Shown in pieces: positions 7,468 through 17,946 of a stretch of 64,000 bases of DNA. This DNA is from Lamprocystis purpurea DSM 4197. GTDB taxonomy: Bacteria > Pseudomonadota > Gammaproteobacteria > Chromatiales > Chromatiaceae. The notes below the pieces were generated by a model that had not been told where the DNA came from, made no database searches, and worked only from the letters and a program-made list of their open reading frames with translations. A program made the translations under genes and the position numbers. The stretch is from assembly GCF_000379525.1 (NCBI RefSeq), contig NZ_KB902499.1, positions 1 to 64,000 of the forward strand. Reading direction: 5' to 3'. The stretch's first letter is position 1. Each line of letters begins with the position of its first letter.

Positions 7468-8748
7468 TTAGCGGCACGGGCTGGCCGTATCGATGATGAC
7501 GCGATTGCGGCCGTCCTTTTTGGCCTGGTACAGGCAGGCATCCGCCCGATCGATCATGGTTTGCAGGCTGTCGGACGGTTCCAGGGTGGCGCCTAGACTG
7601 ATCGTGACGGACAGGTCCTGCCCCTCGTGGCCAATGCGGGTTGCCGCGACGGTCGCCCGCAAGCCCTCGAGCTTGTCCCCGAGCGCGGATGGCTCGATTC
7701 CCGGCAGCAGGATGCAGAATTCCTCGCCACCGTAGCGTCCGATCAGGTCGGCGCGGCGCAGCCCCTTGCCGAGCACCCTGGCGACCTGCTTGAGCACGCG
7801 GTCTCCGGCCAAGTGTCCATATGTATCATTGACCTTCTTGAAGTGATCGATGTCGAGCATCACCGCCGCCAGGGGTTGGCGTTGACGCGTGGCGTTGGCG
7901 TAGAGCACCTCACCGGCCTCGAACAGGTGGCGGCGGTTGTAGAGCCCGGTGAGATAGTCGCGCACCGCGGCTTCCCGGATGGCGCGCATCTGCTCGATGA
8001 GCTCCAGATTCAGGGTGACGCGGCAGTAGAACTCCTCCACCAGGAACGGCTTGGTGATGAAGTCGTTGGCGCCGTTCTTGAGCAGGCGCGCCGGCAGCGT
8101 CGGCGTCGCGGTATCCGAGACCCCGATGATGGCGAGTTCGTCGCGTCCGCGCCGCTGGCGCAGGGCGCCGATCAGTGCCAGACCGTCCATCTCCGGCATG
8201 TTGTAGTCGGTGACCACCAGTTCGATGGTCGGCTCATGATCCATCACCCGCAGCGCCTCGCGGCCGTTCTCCGCATAAAGCACCTGCAGGTGTTGCAGTT
8301 CGAGGAGTCCGCCGATGTACTGGCGGAAGGCCCGCGAGTCGTCAACCACCAGGGTCTTGATGTCGCGGTTGCGGCGGATGCGCCGGACCAGGGCGGCCGC
8401 GTGTTCGATCTCGTGCACACTGGTCTTGAGCAGATAATCAACGACGTTCTTGGCCAGGATGCGCTCGCGCATGGCGTCGTCGTAGTGGCCGGTGAGCACC
8501 ACCACCGGGATGTCGTGCGCGAGGATATAGTCTACGACCTCACCGTCCGGGGCATCCGGCAGATTGAGGTCGACGACCGCCAGAAAGAAACGATCGGGGT
8601 CGGATTCAATACTGGCCATCACCTCGGCCAGTGACCCGGCGCTCTCGGTGGTGACGCCCGCGACCGCCTCGCAGCGGGCACGCAAGAGCGCGGTGATGGC
8701 CTGACTGTCGTCGACCAGTAAGACCTTTTCGCCGTAGCTGGGCTGCAT
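7468..8748 (-). CDS. Diguanylate cyclase with two receiver domains (PleD-like)
   Basis: A 426-residue protein that should make cyclic di-GMP. Residues about 1-125 are a receiver domain (VDDSQA, VVDLNLPD), 130-250 a second one (VDDSRA, VTDYNMPEMDG, ITKPF), and 260-420 a GGDEF domain with the active-site variant GGEEF and, five residues before it, an RRAD inhibitory I-site for product feedback. The ATG at 8746-8748 is chosen because GAAGG stands about ten bases before it and the first receiver strand begins right after; the upstream in-frame extension is Pro/Arg-rich and not domain-like. It is divergent from the RND efflux genes. Confidence 0.92.
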   Translation of the reverse strand: MQPSYGEKVLLVDDSQAITALLRARCEAVAGVTTESAGSLAEVMASIESDPDRFFLAVVDLNLPDAPDGEVVDYILAHDIPVVVLTGHYDDAMRERILAKNVVDYLLKTSVHEIEHAAALVRRIRRNRDIKTLVVDDSRAFRQYIGGLLELQHLQVLYAENGREALRVMDHEPTIELVVTDYNMPEMDGLALIGALRQRRGRDELAIIGVSDTATPTLPARLLKNGANDFITKPFLVEEFYCRVTLNLELIEQMRAIREAAVRDYLTGLYNRRHLFEAGEVLYANATRQRQPLAAVMLDIDHFKKVNDTYGHLAGDRVLKQVARVLGKGLRRADLIGRYGGEEFCILLPGIEPSALGDKLEGLRATVAATRIGHEGQDLSVTISLGATLEPSDSLQTMIDRADACLYQAKKDGRNRVIIDTASPCR

Positions 8749-9019
8749 GGGTGTCCGACCTTCAGTAGCGGCGAGCGTGCAGCGAGAACCAAGCACGCGG
8801 TGCGACCGGATAGACAGCGCCCCGGGGTCGAGGGTTGGGGGAGAGTCCCGGGGCGCCGATGGGCCGTGCGGTGCCGGCGGGGGGTCCGGCGCCGTATGGC
8901 CTGTCTCTGACTGTAGTTCGCCGCGCGCGGCCAACCTGCGTCGTCCGTCACAAGAACGGTCGCACCGGTCGCCGGCCCCCGATAGAATTGCGTTAAACCC
9001 GTCACCAAGGACGCCGATC

Positions 9020-10243
9020 ATGCCGCTTCGCCCGACGCCGTTACCGACCCTGGCCTGTCCCGACCATCACGCCCTCGCCGCGACTGTTCGGGGCGCGGCG
9101 CGTGTCCTGATCCTCGGCATCCTCGGCATCCTTGCCGGCTGCGGCACTGAGGATGCGGCGGCGCCGGCGGTCGCCGGACCGCCGCCGGCGGTGGTCGTGG
9201 TCCAGGCCAAGCGCGAATCGGTGGAGGAGCAGACACAGTTCGTCGGCCGGGTGGTGGCGATGGATCGGGTGGAACTGCAGGCACGCGTGCAGGGCTTTCT
9301 GAAAGAGCGCAAGTTCACGGAGGGGCAGCAGGTCAAGGTCGGGGAGGTCCTGTTCCTGATCGAGCCGGAGCAGTACCAGGCGGTGGTGGTGCAGCGCGAG
9401 GCCGATCTCGCCAAGGCGACGGCCGACACGGAGAACGCCCGCGCCCAGTTGGCCCGCGGACGCGAGCTGCTCAAGCAGAAGAATATCGCCCAGTCGGAGG
9501 TGGATAAGCTCCAGGCGGCGGAGGCAATCGCCCAGGCCGGCATCGCCCAGGCGAAGGCGGCCCTGGATGCGGCCAAGCTCGACCTCAGCTACACCCAGAT
9601 CATCGCGCCGATCGCCGGGCGCATCGGCCTGTCTAAATACACCGTTGGTAACCTGGTGGGCCCGACCAGCGGCACCCTGGCCACGATCGTGAGCCGTGAC
9701 CCCATCGACGTGCAGTTCCCGGTCACCCAGCGCGACCTGCTGGAGGCGCGTCAGGACATCGAGGAGCAGGGCGGTGACCCCGGCAACGTGGTGGTGCTGG
9801 CGCGCCTGTCGGACGATTCGATCTATGACCATCGCGGCAAGCTCGATTTCATCGACGTGACGACCGACCGGGGCACCGACACCGTGACCGTGCGGGCACG
9901 CTTTCCGAATCCGGAGGGCTATCTGGTGGACGGTCAGTATGTCGGCGTCCTGGTGCAGGACGCGACCCCGACCATGGAGATCCTGGTGCCCCAGGCGGCG
10001 CTGCAGATCGACCAGCAGGGGACTTCGGTCTTGATCGTCAGCACCGAGAACAAGGTGGAGGTCAGGCGCATCCAGACCGGTCCCACGGTGGGCGCGAACG
10101 TGACGGTGCGCAGCGGACTCACCGAAGGTGACCTGGTGATCACCGAGGGGATCCAGAAGGTGCGGCCCGGCATGGTGGTGAGCGCCGTGCCGGCGCCTGC
10201 TGCGACCGCGGAGACGCCGGCCAAGGGAGCGGCGGCGCCATGA
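9020..10243 (+). CDS. RND efflux periplasmic adaptor lipoprotein
   Basis: A 407-residue membrane fusion protein (AcrA/MexA family) linking an inner-membrane RND pump to an outer-membrane channel. The N-terminus is a lipoprotein signal with lipobox ILAGC. The biotinyl-lipoyl halves ([20 protein letters not shown] and the later [10 protein letters not shown] strand) flank an Ala/Gln-rich alpha-hairpin at about residues 105-165, followed by beta-barrel and membrane-proximal domains. The ATG at 9020 is chosen for the signal sequence. It overlaps the pump gene by four bases (ATGA). Confidence 0.93.
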   Translation: MPLRPTPLPTLACPDHHALAATVRGAARVLILGILGILAGCGTEDAAAPAVAGPPPAVVVVQAKRESVEEQTQFVGRVVAMDRVELQARVQGFLKERKFTEGQQVKVGEVLFLIEPEQYQAVVVQREADLAKATADTENARAQLARGRELLKQKNIAQSEVDKLQAAEAIAQAGIAQAKAALDAAKLDLSYTQIIAPIAGRIGLSKYTVGNLVGPTSGTLATIVSRDPIDVQFPVTQRDLLEARQDIEEQGGDPGNVVVLARLSDDSIYDHRGKLDFIDVTTDRGTDTVTVRARFPNPEGYLVDGQYVGVLVQDATPTMEILVPQAALQIDQQGTSVLIVSTENKVEVRRIQTGPTVGANVTVRSGLTEGDLVITEGIQKVRPGMVVSAVPAPAATAETPAKGAAAP

Positions 10244-13200
10244 TCTCCGACGTCTTCATCGACCGGCCGCGGCTGTCGATCGTCATCTCGATCGTCATCT
10301 TCCTCGCCGGGATCATCGCCATCGGCGCCATCCCGGTGGCCCAGCTTCCCGACATCGTGCCGCCCCAGGTCGCGGTGAGCGGTTCCTATCCAGGCGCCAG
10401 TGCCAGCGTTGTGGAGTCGACCGTCGCCCAGCCGGTGGAGGCCAAGGTCAACGGCGTCGACAACATGCTCTACATGAAGTCGACCAGCGGCAACGACGGC
10501 AGCTATTCGCTCAATATCACCTTCGCCCTGGGAACTGATCCCGATCTGAACACGGTCAATGTGCAGAACCGGGTCAGCCTGGCCACGCCCCAGCTTCCCG
10601 AGGAGATCAAACGCCAGGGGCTGACGGTGCAGAAGCAGTCTTCCGCCATGCTCCAGGTGATCGCCCTGAGTTCACCGACCGGGGTCTATGACGGGCTCTT
10701 TCTGAGCAACTACGCGAGCATCAACGTCACCGACACGCTGGCGCGGGTGCCGGGCGTGGGGAGCGTGTCGCAGTTCGGTCCGCTCGATTACAGCATGCGC
10801 ATCTGGTTGTCCTCCGATCGCCTGACCGCGCTCGGGCTGACTCCCTCCGACGTCATGACCGCCATCCAGAGCCAGAACATCCAGGCCGCGGTGGGGCGCA
10901 TCGGCGCCCAGCCGATGCATTCGGATGCGCAGTTTCAGATCACCCTTCAGACCAAGGGGCGCCTGTCGGACGTCGCCGAGTTCGAGCGCATCGTGGTGCG
11001 CGCGAATCCGGACGGTTCCACCGTGCGGGTCAAGGATGTGGGACGGGTCGAACTGGGGTCGCGCCAGTCCGATTCGATCAGCCGGCTGAACGGCCACGAC
11101 ACGGCCGGGATCGCCATCTACCTGGCGCCCGGCGCCAATGCCGTCAAGGTGGCGGATGGCGTCTCCGCGGCCATGGAGCGGCTGGCCACCCGCTTCCCGG
11201 ACGGTCTGACCTACAGCGTCGTCTATGACACCACCGAGTTCGTCACGGCGAGCCTGGAGAAGGTGATCCACACCCTGATCGAGGCCTTCGTGCTGGTCAT
11301 CATTGTGGTCTTTCTGTTTCTCGGCAGTTGGCGCGCCACCATCATTCCACTGGTCGCCGTGCCGGTCGCCTTGGTGGGCACCTTCGCCTTCCTGCTGCTG
11401 ATCGGCTTCTCGGCCAATACGGTCTCGCTGCTCGCCGTGGTGCTTGCCATCGGGATTGTGGTCGACGACGCCATCGTGGTGGTGGAGAACGTCGAGCGGA
11501 TCATGGAAGAGGAGCACCTGCCGCCGCGCGAGGCGGCCAAGAAAGCGATGGCGCAGATCACCGGGCCTATCCTGGCCATCACCCTGGTTTTGCTCTCGGT
11601 GTTTTTGCCGGTCGCGTTCATCCCCGGGATCACCGGCCAGTTGTTTCAGCAGTTCGCGGCCGTGGTCGCCTTCTCCATGTTGATCTCGGCGGTCAATGCA
11701 CTCACCCTGTCGCCGGCACTGTGTGCGGTGCTCCTGAAGCCCAGCCAGGAACGGCGCGGCATCATGGGCCGGGTGATGAACGGGATCGACTGGGTGCGCG
11801 ACGGCTATGCCGGCATCGTCGCCCGGCTGGTGCGGGTCTCGATGGTCGTGGTGGTGCTGATCATCGGCATCGGGCTGGCTACCGGTGCGCTGTTCAAGGC
11901 CACGCCGACCGGGTTCCTGCCGTCGGAGGATCAGGGCGCCTTCATGGCTGAAATCCAACTGCCGCAGGGGGCCTCGCTCAATCGAACCCTGGAGGTGGTG
12001 AAGCAAGTGGAGACCATTTTTTCCGCCGACCCGGCGATGGCCTCCGTCCTCACCATTCCCGGCTTCAGCCTGATGGACGGGGTGGTGCAATCCAACAGTG
12101 CCGCCGTTATCGGCCGGCTCAAACCCTTCGCGGAGCGCACCACCCCGGATCTCAAAGTCGACGCGGTCATCAACCGGATGCGCGCCCAGACCGCCGGGAT
12201 CGCCAGCGCCATGATCATCCCCTTCAACCTGCCCCCCATCATCGGCCTGGGCACGGGCAGCGGTTTCGAATACCAACTCGAGGACCTGCAGGGCCGCACC
12301 CCGGAGGAGTTGGCCGGGGTCATGCGCGCCCTGGTGGTGGCCGGCAATGACGATCCGGCGCTGCAAGCGGTGTTCTCCACCTGGTCGACCAACAACCCCC
12401 AGGTCTTCCTCGACATCGACCGCGAAAAGGCCCAGACCCTGGGCGTGCAGATCAGCGATATCTTTACCGCGCTCCAGGCCACGCTGGGCGGCTATTACGT
12501 CAACGACTTCAATAAATTCGGTCGGGTCTGGCAGGTCAATATCCAGGGTGAGATGGGGGACCGCCAGCGGTTCGATGATGTCTATCGCATCCATGTGCGC
12601 AACAGCAAGGGCGACATGGTGCCGATCCGCGCCCTGATGGCGCCCAAGCTGATTCTGGGTCCTCAGTTGATTCAGCGCTACAACAACTATCGCAGTGTCA
12701 CCATCAGCGGTGGTCCGGCCCCCGGGCGCAGCTCCGGTGAGGCGCTCACCGCCATGGAGGCGGTCTCGGCGCGGGTCTTGCCGGCCGGGTTCGGCTTTGA
12801 ATGGACCGGTACCGCCCTGCAGGAACGCGAGGCGGGCGGCAAGACCACGGTCGTCCTCGGGCTGGCGGTGTTATTCGCCTATCTGTTCCTGGTCGGGCTC
12901 TATGAATCCTGGTCCATGCCCGCGGCCGTGCTGCTATCGGTCACGATTGGTGTTCTTGGCGCCATGATTGCGCTCTGGTTCACGGGGTTGCCCAACGATC
13001 TCTATGCCCAGGTCGGCCTGGTGGTGCTGATCGGTTTGGCGAGCAAAAACGCCATCCTGATCGTGGAGTTCGCCATGGTGCAGCGCCGCCACGGCAAGTC
13101 GATCCTGGAGGCGGCCTCCACCGCCGCCCACATGCGAATCCGCGCCGTGCTGATGACCAGCTTCGCCTTCATCCTCGGCCTGATTCCGCTGGTGCTCGCC

Positions 13201-13398
13201 AGCGGGGCCGGCGAGGCGAGCCAGCGGGCGGTCGGTACCGCCGTGTTCGGCGGTATGTTGGCCGCGTCCATGCTCGGTGTCTTCCTGATTCCCATGCTCT
13301 ATGTCGTGTTCCAGCGGTTCAGGGAACTGGTGCATGGCACGCCGCCGGCGGCGGCGGATGGCGCTCCGGCGCCGGTGCAAGCGGGGGTGAAGTCCTGA
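10240..13398 (+). CDS. RND multidrug efflux pump, HAE-1 family
   Basis: A 1052-residue inner-membrane transporter of the AcrB/MexB type, full length for the family. The N-terminal sequence [19 protein letters not shown] is the usual first membrane segment, and two large periplasmic loops separate two sets of membrane helices. The proton-relay motif in helix 4 is visible as [16 protein letters not shown], with the paired Asp residues. It is translationally coupled to the adaptor. No TolC-like gene follows, so it must use an outer-membrane channel encoded elsewhere. The substrate cannot be predicted. Confidence 0.95.
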   Translation: MISDVFIDRPRLSIVISIVIFLAGIIAIGAIPVAQLPDIVPPQVAVSGSYPGASASVVESTVAQPVEAKVNGVDNMLYMKSTSGNDGSYSLNITFALGTDPDLNTVNVQNRVSLATPQLPEEIKRQGLTVQKQSSAMLQVIALSSPTGVYDGLFLSNYASINVTDTLARVPGVGSVSQFGPLDYSMRIWLSSDRLTALGLTPSDVMTAIQSQNIQAAVGRIGAQPMHSDAQFQITLQTKGRLSDVAEFERIVVRANPDGSTVRVKDVGRVELGSRQSDSISRLNGHDTAGIAIYLAPGANAVKVADGVSAAMERLATRFPDGLTYSVVYDTTEFVTASLEKVIHTLIEAFVLVIIVVFLFLGSWRATIIPLVAVPVALVGTFAFLLLIGFSANTVSLLAVVLAIGIVVDDAIVVVENVERIMEEEHLPPREAAKKAMAQITGPILAITLVLLSVFLPVAFIPGITGQLFQQFAAVVAFSMLISAVNALTLSPALCAVLLKPSQERRGIMGRVMNGIDWVRDGYAGIVARLVRVSMVVVVLIIGIGLATGALFKATPTGFLPSEDQGAFMAEIQLPQGASLNRTLEVVKQVETIFSADPAMASVLTIPGFSLMDGVVQSNSAAVIGRLKPFAERTTPDLKVDAVINRMRAQTAGIASAMIIPFNLPPIIGLGTGSGFEYQLEDLQGRTPEELAGVMRALVVAGNDDPALQAVFSTWSTNNPQVFLDIDREKAQTLGVQISDIFTALQATLGGYYVNDFNKFGRVWQVNIQGEMGDRQRFDDVYRIHVRNSKGDMVPIRALMAPKLILGPQLIQRYNNYRSVTISGGPAPGRSSGEALTAMEAVSARVLPAGFGFEWTGTALQEREAGGKTTVVLGLAVLFAYLFLVGLYESWSMPAAVLLSVTIGVLGAMIALWFTGLPNDLYAQVGLVVLIGLASKNAILIVEFAMVQRRHGKSILEAASTAAHMRIRAVLMTSFAFILGLIPLVLASGAGEASQRAVGTAVFGGMLAASMLGVFLIPMLYVVFQRFRELVHGTPPAAADGAPAPVQAGVKS

Positions 13399-13510
13399 CC
13401 TGGCAAACCGGGATGCGGCCTTGGTCATTGTTTCGGCCGGCCGGCTTGTCAACTGCTGGAGTCGGGCGAGTGCCTGTTCCGCTTCCTGCGCGCGCTGCTC
13501 AGCCTGACGC

Positions 13511-13612
13511 TGGGCTCGCCGGGTGCGTAGTCAGGCCATCCTGGCCCGACACCATCAGGGCTGGAAGCCCTGACTACGCACGCCGCTGGCCGGGATTACG
13601 ATCAAGGCCGCC
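13511..13612. repeat. Dispersed repeat, copy 1 (second copy at 56131-56215)
   Basis: The element contains GTGCGTAGTCAGG (13523-13535) and its reverse complement (13569-13581), and ends in a stretch reading GCCGCTGGCCGGGATTACG. A copy with the same order and about 85-90 percent identity by eye lies at 56131-56215. It occupies the 357-base gap 13399-13755 after the RND pump, where no gene is seen. The inverted arms could act as a transcription barrier. Confidence 0.65.
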
Positions 13613-13755
13613 CCTAGGGTGTGCCGCTGCCCTGACGTTGCCGCTCGTCTTGCCCGATGCCCGGCAGTCCGTCTATGATCGGCGCACTGCCCGTCGTTTC
13701 GGGAGTCCGCGTTGCCGTTCCGCGCCCCTATTGCTTTGCCCGAGTCTCACACCGC

Positions 13756-14208
13756 ATGCCCGCCACGTCCGATCTTTACCATCAAGACTATCACGCCTGG
13801 ATTGCCGGCCAGGCCGCGCTCCTGCGTCAGGGTCGCACGCACGAGATCGACCCGGAATTGCTCGCTGAGGAACTCGAAGCCATGGGTCGTCGTGAACGAA
13901 ACGAGCTCGTCAGCCGTCTGATCATCCTGATCGCCCATCTGCTGAAGTGGCAGTACCAGCCCGAGCACCGCACCTCAAGCTGGCGCGGCTCCATCGTTGA
14001 ACAGCGGGTTCAGGTGAGTCGGGAACTGCGGCTCAGCCCCAGCCTCAAGGCCTTTCTTGCCGATGCAATCAACGAGTCCTATCCGGACGCCCGCCATATT
14101 GCGAGCCAGGAGACCGGCATCCGCGCCGCCGGGTTTCCCGCTGACTGTCCTTACCGCGACAGCGACATCCTCAATGAGAGCTATTGGCCCGGCGACTCGC
14201 GGGGGTGA
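13756..14208 (+). CDS. DUF29 family protein
   Basis: A 150-residue protein with the DUF29 pattern: an N-terminal YHQDYHAWIAGQAALLRQGR segment, ELLAEELEAMGRRERNELVSRL, an HLLKWQYQP segment, and a C-terminal half ending near CPYRDSDIL. DUF29 proteins are common in cyanobacteria and purple sulfur bacteria, often in many copies, and have no settled function. I chose the ATG at 13756 because the family motif begins there; upstream in-frame codons give an unrelated Arg/Pro-rich stretch. No operon partner is evident. Confidence 0.85.
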   Translation: MPATSDLYHQDYHAWIAGQAALLRQGRTHEIDPELLAEELEAMGRRERNELVSRLIILIAHLLKWQYQPEHRTSSWRGSIVEQRVQVSRELRLSPSLKAFLADAINESYPDARHIASQETGIRAAGFPADCPYRDSDILNESYWPGDSRG

Positions 14209-15076
14209 CGGCCGAGGTCCTGGTCGGCGGGAGACGGCTGCGGCGGTTTTTCCGGGTCCGCTTTCGACCCGGAGCGGACGCTGGCCCTGTGAACAAGAAC
14301 GGCGGCAATCCAACGGATAGCGGACACCGTGCCCATCGTCGCCTTCAGCACCGAGGCCGCCGGCCTGGGACGACCCGCCGGTCGCTCTCGTATCGGACTG
14401 GGAGGCTCTGGCGCAACCGTCACCCGAGTATGTCTTCGGCCAGGAAGTGCAGCGGGAGCCCCTTGCGCCGTCGCCACCCGCCAGCGACGCGCTCCTCCCT
14501 GCACCCAGGCCCCGGCACACCATCACGCCCGCTCGGCTCGGCGCCCTGCGAGTTGGCTCCCTCATTCCCGTAGATGGCCCGAAATGGCGACCTCATCCCC
14601 GTCCCGCCCCGTCGGCTCGCGCGCGGCGCTTGCCACGCGCCTCCCAGCGATGGTATGGCCCGGCCGGCGCCAGCCGCCTGTGCGGTCGGATTTCCTGTCC
14701 TTAAGGTTAGATTAAGGGCGGCGCACTAGACTGCCTTCATGCGCTATGAGGGGAGGCGCGTTCTCTCGACCAAGCTCGGCGTTCCTATGGCATCTATCTT
14801 GCCTACTCGCCTTGTTGCCGGTCTTGCTATGGGCTCGTGCAGTAGTCTTCACGCCGATGCCGACGAGGTTATCGATGTTCCGTCCCCGCGCTCCCGCCGG
14901 AAAGCACCCACGACAATCCTCCGGACCAGCGCGCGCGGGTCATTGTGCTTCGCGCCGCTGACGTGATGCTTCCCGCGCTCATTTGAGTTCGAAGTGATTT
15001 GCCTTTGCTGACCAGGCATTTCGTTATCCCGGGCGTGCCCCGGAGAATTAGAGAAACAATTTCTTGAGGTCCAATC
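14209..15076. other. 868-base gap with a regulated-looking promoter and decayed coding remnants
   Basis: No intact gene. At 14700-14716 there is a PmrA/QseB-like direct repeat (separate entry). Downstream, from about 14787, one frame gives a signal-peptide-like start (MASILPTRLVAGLAMGS) that loses sense after some 35 codons, while another frame near 14890-14993 gives an orderly stretch ending at a stop. This looks like one or more small genes broken by frameshifts. The part 14209-14695 shows no gene I can support. Confidence 0.4.
14700..14732 (+). promoter_or_regulatory. PmrA/QseB-type direct repeat with -10 element
   Basis: CTTAAG-GTTAG-ATTAAG (14700-14716) matches the PmrA/QseB box, two TTAAG-type hexamers with a five-base spacer, with one mismatch in the second copy. 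TAGACT at 14727-14732 could be the -10 box, 10 bases downstream. The transcript would run into a region that no longer holds an intact gene. Confidence 0.45.
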
Positions 15077-16426
15077 ATGAAAAAAGCCCTGATCGCCGCT
15101 CGGCATGACACTACGCCCATAAGAATGAGATCCGTCTCTGTGGGGTTGCTCTCTGCGGCTTGCCTATTCGGTCACACCGCAACCCAGGCCGGTGGCTGGA
15201 CGCCAATGCGCACATTGCAGGGTCCGTTCGCCGCCTCCTCACTGCCGTCGTCCCCGGTGGTGGCGATGAACAGCAACGGCCACGCATTGCTCGCCTGGAA
15301 TGCCACCGGTAACGCCCGGTTCGCGGAACGCGTCAAGGGCGCGGCCTGGCAAGCCTCGCAAGCCGTGCCCGGCGCAAGCACAGGCGCCGGCCCAGTGGCC
15401 GCGGCGATCGGCAACAACGAAGTCGCCGCGATCGCGTTCACCACCGCGCCGACCCGCTTGGTGCCATCGAAATTGTTGGTCACGCTGCGCGCGCCGGGGG
15501 GGTCGTTCGGCACCGCCGTCGAGCCTGTGCCCGGCACCAGAGCGGGCGACATGAAGCTCGGCATTGCCTGCGATGGCACGGTGACACTGTTATGGACCGA
15601 CGCCGCAGGCATCAAGGTGAGTTCCCTCCCAGGTACCGGTACAACGGCGCTGGCCTGTGATGGCACACCCGGAACCGGAGCCTGGACGCCCGCGACACTC
15701 GTTTCGACCCCCGGTGCCGGAGCGAGCCTCGCGGAACTGGCGGTCAACGATGCCGGCGCCGCGCTCGCGGTGTGGCAGGAAGGCGCGCCGGGCAACCCCA
15801 GCTCGATCGCTGCGGCTTACCAGCCTGCAAGCCAAGCCTGGGAGTTGCCGCAGACGGTATCGTTACCGACCGGGCAATCCACCTGGAACCCGAAGCCCGG
15901 CCTTGACGCGGCCGGAAATGCCGCGGTCGGTTACCTTGATGGGAATAGCATGGTCGTCGCCAGGCGGCCGGCGGCTGGCCCTTGGGACCCATCAATGCCC
16001 GTACCGGGCGCACAGTCCGTCTACTACCCAGCACTGGCGATGAGCGCGGGGGGCGACCTGCTGGCCTCGTGGCTCTCGCTCGATGTTTCAAACATCGGGT
16101 CGGTGTGGGCGAGCATTGCACCCGCCGGCGGGGCCTGGACCCGGCGGACGCGCCTGTCGGCCCGCGCCGAGTCAGCCGACTGGCCGAGTGCCGCCTTTGC
16201 GGGTGACGGCTCGGTCGCCATCGTCGGCTGGACCGACAACAACGCCAATACCGCCAAAGCCGCAGTGCGCTCAGCCGGCGCCTGGACGCGTAGCAGCCTG
16301 GGTACGGGCTACTGGTCCGGTGCGGTCCCGGTGGCGGCCGGGGGCAGCACGGCGGTCGCCGGCTGGACGATGCCGAACCTCGCCAATCCCAACGCCGGCA
16401 AGCTGGTCGCTCGCACCTGGCAGTAG
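15077..16426 (+). CDS. Secreted beta-repeat protein of unknown function
   Basis: A 449-residue protein with an N-terminal signal peptide (hydrophobic VGLLSAACLFG, cleavage near TQA-GG). The mature part is made of about seven to eight repeats of 40-60 residues, each with a core like MNSNGHALLAWN, AVNDAGAALAVWQ, LDAAGNAAVGYLDG, MSAGGDLLASWL, FAGDGSVAIVGW. Such D/N-G-x-A-hydrophobic-W strands are usual in beta-propeller-like extracellular proteins. I do not recognise a named family or active site. GAGGT nine bases before the ATG supports the start. It stands alone between non-coding regions. Confidence 0.75.
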   Translation: MKKALIAARHDTTPIRMRSVSVGLLSAACLFGHTATQAGGWTPMRTLQGPFAASSLPSSPVVAMNSNGHALLAWNATGNARFAERVKGAAWQASQAVPGASTGAGPVAAAIGNNEVAAIAFTTAPTRLVPSKLLVTLRAPGGSFGTAVEPVPGTRAGDMKLGIACDGTVTLLWTDAAGIKVSSLPGTGTTALACDGTPGTGAWTPATLVSTPGAGASLAELAVNDAGAALAVWQEGAPGNPSSIAAAYQPASQAWELPQTVSLPTGQSTWNPKPGLDAAGNAAVGYLDGNSMVVARRPAAGPWDPSMPVPGAQSVYYPALAMSAGGDLLASWLSLDVSNIGSVWASIAPAGGAWTRRTRLSARAESADWPSAAFAGDGSVAIVGWTDNNANTAKAAVRSAGAWTRSSLGTGYWSGAVPVAAGGSTAVAGWTMPNLANPNAGKLVARTWQ

Positions 16427-16569
16427 CGATGCCAGCCCGCGATGAGGGCCCGGTCGTGCAGCGCCGGCTCATCGCGCAGATCCCTCGCGCTGCCATGGTG
16501 GCCGTTCGTGATGCTGAAGCCTCCCCTGGACAATGCCGGGCGCTTCCTTCGAGGCGCCATGAATCAACG

Positions 16570-16880
16570 CGACGGCTTATGTCGATCGGTACAATCTACC
16601 CGCGAGGCAAGGGCATCCGGACTTCGCGACCACCCAGCATGTCTGAATGACCGGGCTGGTATCGACGATGATCACCGGCAGCCTCGGCGGCAGCGAGGTC
16701 CACGTCCAACTCCCCAGCGCCCACCTGGATGGGGTGGATACCCCCAGGCGGCCAAGCTCGGCGAGAAAGGCCCCCCGCCCCATCCCGATCAGGCCGGCAG
16801 CCTGCCCGGAGCTGAACCTGCCGGTCTCGAACAATTTGGCGGTCGGGGACAGGAATTCCGGGCAGGGAGTTTGGCGACAG
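16570..16880 (-). pseudogene. Remnant of UPF0175 antitoxin and DUF3368 PIN toxin pair
   Basis: Read leftward, 16855-16736 encodes KLFETGRFSSGQAAGLIGM and FLAELGRLGVS, the helix-turn-helix core of UPF0175 antitoxins. At about 16736 the frame shifts: the continuation (IQVGAGELDVDLAAAEAA) is in another frame, and VIIVDTSPVI at 16675-16646, the start of a DUF3368 PIN-domain toxin, returns in the first frame, soon followed by a stop. No start codon with a ribosome site is seen upstream. This is a decayed toxin-antitoxin pair in which the toxin is reduced to about 30 codons. The rest of the gap 16427-17193 shows nothing else. Confidence 0.65.
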
Positions 16881-17193
16881 TATGTGTGATTCTTGGACCT
16901 GGCGAATGTCTGCTGTCCACGCGACTGCGGACCCCGGGCGGCAAAGCACCAGTGTCTGGTGCTGGCCGAATTGCGCCCGTCTCCAGCGGGCGCCGCTCCT
17001 AAGTCATCAAGGTCAGCATTCCGTCTGCTCTGCCATCTTCCAAGGGGTAGTCCTGTAATGTGTAGGGGAGGCCCCGCAACATCGAACCGCTCCAATCCGA
17101 GGCGGATTGTCGCAAAGCGACGCCCGGTGATCGCTGCGCAATGTAAAATGATGTGTGTCCAACCTGAGGAGCCGACACCTTGGTGAATCCCCC

Positions 17194-17820
17194 ATGATCC
17201 CAGCCACCGTTGCACTCGACCGTCTGCGCGAGGGGAATGCCCGTTTCGCGGCCAATATTCGCAGCCGGGACAGCCTTGCCACGCAGACGCGCCGGCTCGA
17301 ATTGACCGCGGGTCAGCGGCCGTTCGCCATCATTCTGGGGTGTTCGGACTCGCGGGTGCCGGCGGAGATTGTCTTCGATCAAGGGCTGGGCGATCTGTTC
17401 GTGATTCGGGTGGCCGGCAACATCGTCGCGTCGTCGCAGGTCGGTAGCGTGGAGTTTGCGGCGTCACGCTACGGTACGCGATTGGTCGTGGTGCTGGGTC
17501 ATACGCAGTGCGGGGCGATCCTGGCGACGCTGGAGGAGTTGCAGCAGCCGACCGCGGGTCAGTCGCCGAATCTGCGCGCCATTGTCGACCGGCTGCGGCC
17601 GGCGGTGGTCGGGTTGTTGGAGACCGAGTTACGGCATGATCTGGGCGCTCTGGTTCGTCAGGCGGTGCGGGCGAACATTCGTTCCTCGGTCGACCATCTG
17701 CGGCACGGTTCGCCGATTCTGGAGCGCCTGTGCGAGGAAGAGGGGTTGGTCATCGTCGGGGCCGAGTATTCGCTGGAAACCGGGGTGGTCGATTTCTTCG
17801 ATGGGGTATCAGGCGGTTAG
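17194..17820 (+). CDS. Beta-class carbonic anhydrase
   Basis: A 208-residue enzyme interconverting carbon dioxide and bicarbonate. The zinc ligands are visible in the beta-class pattern: Cys and Asp-Arg dyad in GCSDSRVPAE, then His and Cys in LGHTQCGAI. Length and the VIRVAGN segment are typical. There is no signal peptide, so it acts in the cytoplasm, where it could supply bicarbonate or carbon dioxide for carbon fixation. The ATG at 17194 is taken because alignment to the family begins at TVALDRLREGN; the ribosome site is weak. It is the only gene on its message as far as can be seen. Confidence 0.95.
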   Translation: MIPATVALDRLREGNARFAANIRSRDSLATQTRRLELTAGQRPFAIILGCSDSRVPAEIVFDQGLGDLFVIRVAGNIVASSQVGSVEFAASRYGTRLVVVLGHTQCGAILATLEELQQPTAGQSPNLRAIVDRLRPAVVGLLETELRHDLGALVRQAVRANIRSSVDHLRHGSPILERLCEEEGLVIVGAEYSLETGVVDFFDGVSGG

Positions 17821-17946
17821 CCGATCGGGATCGAGACTCTGATCAGCGTCGGGATTTCCCTTTGAAATTCTGCTTGGCAGACCCCACTCCCCTCGCCAAA
17901 CATCCCACCCGGTGCAAGCCGCTTGAGAATTGACCCGGAGTCTTTG

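Noticed and set aside
10672..12594. A 640-codon minus-strand open frame opposite the RND pump
   Set aside because: His/Asp/Gln-rich shadow of the pump gene, no domain, no ribosome site.
14329..14715. Open frames of 85-130 codons on the plus strand
   Set aside because: Arg/Pro/Ser-rich with no family resemblance or ribosome site; a stretch reading like a Uma2-type fragment (VSDWEALAQPSPEYVFGQE) could not be extended in any frame.
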